From Pseudomonas kairouanensis (GTDB lineage Bacteria > Pseudomonadota > Gammaproteobacteria > Pseudomonadales > Pseudomonadaceae): a stretch of DNA of 64,000 bases. The notes beneath the pieces are model-generated. The model was given only the letters and a program-made list of their open reading frames with translations. It had not been told where the DNA came from and did not search any database. The stretch lies in the NCBI RefSeq assembly GCF_004682055.1, contig NZ_QUZU01000018.1, forward strand, positions 42,283-106,282, read 5' to 3'. Of the stretch, positions 60,701 to 64,000 are shown piece after piece (within the stretch, counting starts at the first letter, position 1; every line of letters starts with the position of its first letter). Made by a program: the position numbers and the translations under genes.

Positions 60701-61125
60701 AACTTGGCCTGGTGCCTCGACTGGAGTTGAACTTTGACCTGATGCCGGTGGACTTCCTGGCTCGCTTCATCGCCTTCCAGGGCGCCCGCTTTGAACCCGC
60801 GAAGTGGGTATTCAACCTGCATAACCCACAGCCTTTGAGTTGGCAGCACTACCTGGATGCATTTAGCCGGGCCGGCCACGTTTTCGAGCGAGTGAGCATT
60901 GCTCGATGGCAACGCGCGTTGCACAGCGTAGGCGAGGACAATGCGCTGTTTGGCGTGCTGGGGTTTTACCTGGGTCGCCTGGATGAGGATATTTGCGACA
61001 CCTCCATGATTCGCTACGACAACGCACGACACAGCGTCGAACAAATGGGCGCGCACTATCCCGAGAAAAACCCGGCGCTGCTCGGCAAAGGCTGCAACTA
61101 CCTCAAGGCCATCGGCTTCCTTTGA
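57748..61125 (+). CDS. mgoA: MgoA, NRPS with adenylation, thiolation and reductase domains
   Basis: This single-module 1,125-residue NRPS has an N-terminal region (about 1-150), an adenylation domain (LIFSTSGTTGLPKG at about 312-325, NLYGPTEAT near 448, YRSGDTAQW near 535, NGKVDRG near 637), and a carrier domain (FFDLGGHSILL, Ser near 697). A terminal thioester-reductase domain begins near 770 (VTGANSFVGVHIVEAL), with the YNLSK dyad near 931. No condensation or thioesterase domain exists, so an amino acid is loaded and released reductively as an aldehyde or alcohol. MgoA is the core enzyme of the mgo/pvf signal pathway. Confidence 0.96.
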   Translation: MRRLVIGWNGASSALHAVRQELEQYGHVSSDENIDLWMDDGSAPRHILPDRTPVLSLRVGVGPVADSGLPVLQLRAYVADLRLLAVLDIADEPSGNGQRLRQQVTNALVQWVALQVSNFSRDLGYFSTSAVANDWPEQGLNGLDALAFLHRFNRTADPAVMQEAQVPVIERLQASLYTFANRSALNIAGNPVSYRQLHLRALEIQQRLRPLLKIAQTPVVVGVCLEKSIELYASMLAVMGCGAVYLPLGPEQPPHRHQALLKAAGARLLLDAGRHPLRENFVSLDVREAVAEDTDLSHPLVHHRCALDTPCLIFSTSGTTGLPKGVSLSQGNLAHFTAWFRSCISLDEQSRVLQFSPLDFDSSLIDIFPTLIAGAELIVPSTDQRRDPRQLLALLHLQRVTHAFLPPALLNILPLDQPLGLTHLLTGGDVCEPHVIERLAGQCQVHNLYGPTEATVLVTHRTFSPSDNNRNIGRPIANSQVLILDDNLQPVDEQVVGEVYIVGPGVSLGYVNAPQQTSSAFVELTMPDGGALRAYRSGDTAQWTADGIVLGGRRDDQVKIRGFRVTPQEIEQCLRNSRLYRQVAVVIDHDSRIRSYVSQPEPGASINDLQRHARQWLPDYMQPGYWSELPNMPYSGNGKVDRGSLLALPLQPVLPVASSAVRTPVQTQLIHLWSELLALPVGQVCIDMGFFDLGGHSILLSTLLLRTREQFGRSFALSHFIEVPTIRTLATLLETRERPDAPSDQPERDAQQEWGVEILPEGRAGDPRKVIVTGANSFVGVHIVEALLAANATEVACLVRETPGQSAMARFTQALREYRLEHLDLSRVRVLAADIARPRLGLASDEYNTLAKDFGVLVHNAAQVNHVMDYASLARDNVAPLLECLRLCETRSKKVLNFVSTLSASSSIDTQGSVLEAPAAPTLPLYIKNGYNLSKWVAERQLGRAVERGAWVNIHRPGNISFNSQNGVCQPQKNRLMLMLKGSLQLGLVPRLELNFDLMPVDFLARFIAFQGARFEPAKWVFNLHNPQPLSWQHYLDAFSRAGHVFERVSIARWQRALHSVGEDNALFGVLGFYLGRLDEDICDTSMIRYDNARHSVEQMGAHYPEKNPALLGKGCNYLKAIGFL

Positions 61126-61141
61126 ACCCTCAGGACAACTC

Positions 61142-61600
61142 ATGAAACCGCTGCATCCCGATACGCTGATTTACAACCCCAACGGCCAACCGATAGTGGC
61201 GTCTGTCGTGATGGACTGTAGCGCCGTCCACTTGTGGAACATCGTGGGGAAGTTTTCGGGCTTCGACGCGTTTATCCCCGCCCTGACACGTATCGAAATG
61301 ACAGGGCAAGGCATCGGCGCTTTACGCACGAAATTTTTCCGCGATGGCAACTGTGTGGTGGAGCAACTCAATAGCCGGGACGAGCAGGCCATGCAGATGA
61401 CCTGGACCATGATCTACAACACCCTGGGTATTGCCCGGTTGTGGGCGGCGATCCGTGTGGACGCACTTGGAGTGGATTGCTCCAGGGTGACATGGACGGT
61501 CATTGCCGAGCCGTTGGACCCCGCTCAGGTCGGGTTTGAACAGTTCGTGCAGACCTTCACCCGTACTGCTCTGGAGAATGTCCGCCAACTGCTTGGTTGA
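61142..61600 (+). CDS. mgoD: MgoD, SRPBCC/polyketide-cyclase-like protein
   Basis: The 152-residue START-like protein is the last gene of the mgo operon. It begins MKPLHPDTLIYNPNGQPIVA and has the SRPBCC strands (VVMDCSAVHLWNIVGKFSGFDAFIPALTRIEMTGQG, and VTWTVIAEPLDPAQ) with a long C-terminal helix. Its role in the pathway is poorly known; ring closure or product handling is proposed by family only. It follows mgoA by 16 nt. Confidence 0.93.
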   Translation: MKPLHPDTLIYNPNGQPIVASVVMDCSAVHLWNIVGKFSGFDAFIPALTRIEMTGQGIGALRTKFFRDGNCVVEQLNSRDEQAMQMTWTMIYNTLGIARLWAAIRVDALGVDCSRVTWTVIAEPLDPAQVGFEQFVQTFTRTALENVRQLLG

Positions 61601-61602
61601 GC

Positions 61603-61630
61603 GGCAGGAGCGAGACGGCTCGCTCCTGCC
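61603..61630. terminator. Strong hairpin after mgoD, between convergent genes
   Basis: GGCAGGAGCGAG and CTCGCTCCTGCC form a perfect 12-bp stem with an ACGG loop immediately after the mgoD stop. The T-tract is missing, but the position between two converging genes (mgoD and the chemoreceptor) suggests a shared terminator. Confidence 0.7.
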
Positions 61631-61645
61631 CCATCAATGCACAGG

Positions 61646-63526
61646 TCAGATCTTGAAACTGTCGACCAGTTGCTTCAGGCGATTCGCCTGCTGGGACAAC
61701 GCATCACAGTCTTTGAGGGTCTCATTGAGGTTGGACACGCCCTGCTGGTTGAGCAGGTTGATCTGATTGATGTCGACGTTGAGGGTTTCGACCACTGCGG
61801 TTTGCTCTTCGGTGGCGGCGGCAACGGACTGGTTCATACCGTCGATTTCAACGATCCGTTGCGTCACGCTGACCAGGCGCTCACCGGCCTGATTGGCAAC
61901 CTGCACACTTTCTTCGCTGGAGGTTTGGCTGGCATTCATGGTGGTCACCGCTTCACGCGAGCCCACTTGCAGCGAAGTGATCATTTTGTGGATCTCCTCG
62001 GCGGATTCCTGAGTACGGTGGGCCAGGTTGCGCACCTCGTCGGCGACTACCGCGAACCCACGTCCGGCCTCACCGGCGCGTGCGGCTTCGATCGCAGCGT
62101 TGAGTGCCAGCAGGTTGGTCTGCTGGGAGATGCCTTTGATCACATCGAGAATGTGGCCGATGTTATCGGTGCTGGCATTCAGGGTTTCGATCTGGGTGCA
62201 GGACAGGCTGATCTTCTGCGACAACGCCGACATAGCCAGGATGGTTTGCTCCACCACCTTGCGGCCATCATCAGCCTGCTCGCTGGCGCCACTGGCGTGC
62301 TGTGAAGCATCGGCTGCGTTACGTGCAATTTCCTGGGTGGCGGCACCGAGCTCGTTGATCGCCGCCGCCACGCTGTTAGTACGCGCGCTTTGCTCGTCGG
62401 AGCCGATGATCGAGGCATTGGATGAGGCCATCACCCGCTGTGACAGGTCGTGTACGTGGCGGGTTGCCGAGGACACTTCGCTAATCGAAGCGTGGATGCG
62501 CTCCACGAACTGATTGAATGCACTGCCGACTTCGCCGAATTCATCCTTACTGGTAACGGCCAGGCGGCGGGTCAGGTCGCCTTCGCCTTGGGCGATGTCT
62601 TGCATCGCCACGCCCATGGTCGTCAGTGGTCGCAGCAACACCTGGATCAGCAGGCTCAAGAGCACCGCAATCGCGACCACGGCAATCAACATGGCAATCA
62701 ACGCAGAGGTGCGGAATTTACCCAACGGTGCATAGGCTTTGTCTTTATCAATCGACAAGCCGATGTACCAGTCTGCGCCAGGCAAACCACTAATAGGCGT
62801 GAATGACAGGATGCGATCCTGGCCGTTGAGAACGACGTCTTGGTTGAGTTTTTCGATGCGTACCTGGGTGCCAGGGTAAATATCCTTAAGGTTTTTCATC
62901 ACTTGGTCTTGGTCAGGACTGACGATGACCTGGCCATCGCCGCTGACCAGGAAGGCATGGCCGATTCCGCCAAAGTCCACTGAGTTGATGATCTTCACCA
63001 AGGTTTGCAGGCTCAGGTCACCACCGACCACGCCGAGCAATTCACCGTTCTTTTTTACCGGCATGGCGATCGTCACGATCTGCCCACCGACTGCCGCCAT
63101 ATAGGGCGGCGTAAGCATGGGCTTGTCAGCAGCCACAGCTTGCTTGTACCAAGGGCGCTGGCGGGGGTCATAACCGTCAGGCATTTTGGCGTCTGGGCGC
63201 TGGGTAAATACACCGTTGGTTTGGCCAACATAGGTGAACTGGAAGTTTGAGGTGAACGCCGCTTGGTCAACCAACCCGGGAAGGTCGGCGCCACTACCCT
63301 GATGGGCAATGTTTTGGGTGAGACTTTCGAGAACCAGTATTCGACCGCTGAGCCAGTTCTGCACACTGCTGGCGGTGAGTTCACCAGATTGCTGAATGGA
63401 CGACTCCAGGTTCTGCTTGATGGTGCTGCGCTGCAGATAATCGTTGTAAAGCGTGAATAACGCGAAGGCTAGAACCACGACGCCTGACGCGGCCAGCAGA
63501 ATTTTATGACTGAACTTTAGATTCAT
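61646..63526 (-). CDS. Methyl-accepting chemotaxis protein with dCache sensor (PctA-like)
   Basis: The 626-residue chemoreceptor has TM1 (about 8-28), a periplasmic dCache_1 sensor to about 270, TM2 (LIAMLIAVVAIAVLLSLLIQVLL), a HAMP domain (LTTMGVAMQDIAQGEGDLTRRL) and a signalling domain with the hairpin tip GRGFAVVADEVRNLAHRTQES. The sensor carries the amino-acid motif: Y, R, W and Y in GYDPRQRPWYKQA, Y in PPYMAAV and D in VVGGDLSL. This is the ligand pattern of PctA/B/C receptors for L-amino acids. The terminal pentapeptide of the CheR tether is absent. Confidence 0.95.
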   Translation of the reverse strand: MNLKFSHKILLAASGVVVLAFALFTLYNDYLQRSTIKQNLESSIQQSGELTASSVQNWLSGRILVLESLTQNIAHQGSGADLPGLVDQAAFTSNFQFTYVGQTNGVFTQRPDAKMPDGYDPRQRPWYKQAVAADKPMLTPPYMAAVGGQIVTIAMPVKKNGELLGVVGGDLSLQTLVKIINSVDFGGIGHAFLVSGDGQVIVSPDQDQVMKNLKDIYPGTQVRIEKLNQDVVLNGQDRILSFTPISGLPGADWYIGLSIDKDKAYAPLGKFRTSALIAMLIAVVAIAVLLSLLIQVLLRPLTTMGVAMQDIAQGEGDLTRRLAVTSKDEFGEVGSAFNQFVERIHASISEVSSATRHVHDLSQRVMASSNASIIGSDEQSARTNSVAAAINELGAATQEIARNAADASQHASGASEQADDGRKVVEQTILAMSALSQKISLSCTQIETLNASTDNIGHILDVIKGISQQTNLLALNAAIEAARAGEAGRGFAVVADEVRNLAHRTQESAEEIHKMITSLQVGSREAVTTMNASQTSSEESVQVANQAGERLVSVTQRIVEIDGMNQSVAAATEEQTAVVETLNVDINQINLLNQQGVSNLNETLKDCDALSQQANRLKQLVDSFKI

Positions 63527-63780
63527 TTCATCGACTTCTTTTTGCCAAAAGGGGGGTTAGCGTGCCTAGTGGAACATTCCGATTAGGGGTACTGACGGCT
63601 TCTTAGGCCGCTCTATTTCGGTGCACGCATGGCTCGTCAGGCTTTCGGCCAGACGAGGGCAAAACTGAGCGATTTGTAGGATGTTTCTATGTTTTAGGTA
63701 GGAAACCGACAGATGGTTGTCGTACAAGGTCCAGTATGAGAGCTCTCGCTTTTCTAGGTTTATTACACCCTTGAAACGAC
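63527..63780. other. Intergenic region upstream of the chemoreceptor
   Basis: About 250 bp hold no gene. The chemoreceptor promoter must lie here on the minus strand; no convincing sigma-70 or sigma-28 boxes were found. AAGAAG near 63537 is the probable ribosome binding site. Confidence 0.35.
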
Positions 63781-63813
63781 AAAACCCCTGTCTGCGTTAG
63801 CAAACAGGGGTTT
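63781..63813 (-). terminator. rRNA operon terminator
   Basis: AAACCCCTGT (63782-63791) and ACAGGGGTTT (63804-63813) form a 10-bp stem. Read on the minus strand it lies 11 nt downstream of the 5S gene and is followed by TTTTG, a canonical intrinsic terminator. Confidence 0.88.
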
Positions 63814-63824
63814 CGGAATTTAAT

Positions 63825-63940
63825 CTTGACGATGACCTACTCTCACATGGGGAAACCCCACACTACCATCGGCGATGCATCGTTTCACTGCTGAGTTCGG
63901 GATGGGATCAGGTGGTTCCAATGCTCTATGGTCGTCAAGA
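63825..63940 (-). rRNA. rrf: 5S ribosomal RNA
   Basis: The reverse complement reads CTTGACGACCATAGAGCATT at its start, with GGAACCACCTGATCCCATCC and the conserved AACTCAGCAGTGAAACGATG in the middle. It ends GAGAGTAGGTCATCGTCAAG, which pairs with the start to close helix I. This is a complete Pseudomonas-type 5S rRNA, and the operon runs leftward, so the 23S gene should lie beyond the right edge. Confidence 0.97.
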
Positions 63941-64000
63941 AATTCTGTGTATCGACGCGTCGCACTAGCAACGTGCCGATGAAATTCAGGGACTTCTACA
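63941..64000 (-). other. 23S-5S internal spacer (partial)
   Basis: The last 60 bases are the spacer upstream of 5S on the minus strand. It contains the palindrome CGACGCGTCG (63953-63962). I do not recognise 23S 3'-end sequence within it. Confidence 0.6.

Noticed and set aside
63941..64000. 3' end of 23S rRNA
   Set aside because: No conserved 23S terminal sequence was recognisable; it reads as spacer only.

Overview
The window is chromosomal DNA of a fluorescent-group Pseudomonas. The evidence is GC-rich coding sequence with Pseudomonas gene families (DUF6124, DUF2789, PctA-type chemoreceptor, pgaABCD, mgoBCAD), many copies of the GTGGGAGCGGGCTTGCTCGCG-type intergenic palindrome, and a Pseudomonas-type 5S rRNA at the right edge. 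No insertion sequence, prophage, tRNA or CRISPR array was found.

Layout. 1-2754 (minus): an ECF sigma factor with a translationally coupled, probable membrane anti-sigma protein, and a VWA-domain lipoprotein. 2914-4975: two paralogous small lipoproteins and a signal peptidase I. 5027-18562 (minus): a two-partner secretion / contact-dependent inhibition locus. A ShlB/FhaC-type transporter is followed by a 2,228-residue haemagglutinin-like CdiA, its coupled immunity candidate, and a tail of small genes that look like accumulated immunity genes, including a SUKH protein and a broken copy of the toxin/immunity junction. 18563-20153: intergenic DNA with repeat hairpins and a DUF6124 gene. 20154-21880 (plus): an AT-rich cassette with a short peptide ending in Asn, a MccB-like ThiF adenylyltransferase and a HIT hydrolase, a candidate microcin C-like peptide-nucleotide system. 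21959-28277 (minus): pgaABCD, poly-N-acetylglucosamine exopolysaccharide synthesis and export. 28573-30860: a DUF945 protein and a small membrane protein. 30941-35985 (minus): a MarR-controlled AaeB/FUSC-type aromatic-acid efflux operon. 36158-41692: DUF2789, a GT39 glycosyltransferase, a large repeat-type exported protein, DUF3142 and a membrane protein. 41793-45795 (minus): a FecI/FecR/TonB-receptor iron uptake unit with a Fur box. 45869-49919 (minus): an EmrAB-type MFS tripartite pump. 50143-55717: a LysR regulator, a TauD plus ABC importer operon, and a divergent GntR regulator. 56049-61600 (plus): a complete mgoBCAD (pvf-like) operon making a diazeniumdiolate-type signal. 61646-63526 (minus): an amino-acid-type chemoreceptor. 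63781-63940: 5S rRNA and rRNA operon terminator on the minus strand.

How the genes work together. Several systems deal with competitors and community life: CDI toxin delivery, the putative peptide-nucleotide antibiotic, the mgo signal, PNAG biofilm matrix, siderophore uptake and two multidrug-type pumps. The most novel candidate is 20154-21880. Its peptide C-terminus (Asn), adenylating enzyme, HIT hydrolase and the stem-loop between peptide and enzyme genes all parallel the microcin C architecture, but it has no exporter and the peptide has a signal-like N-terminus. All assignments come from reading the sequence; no database search was run.
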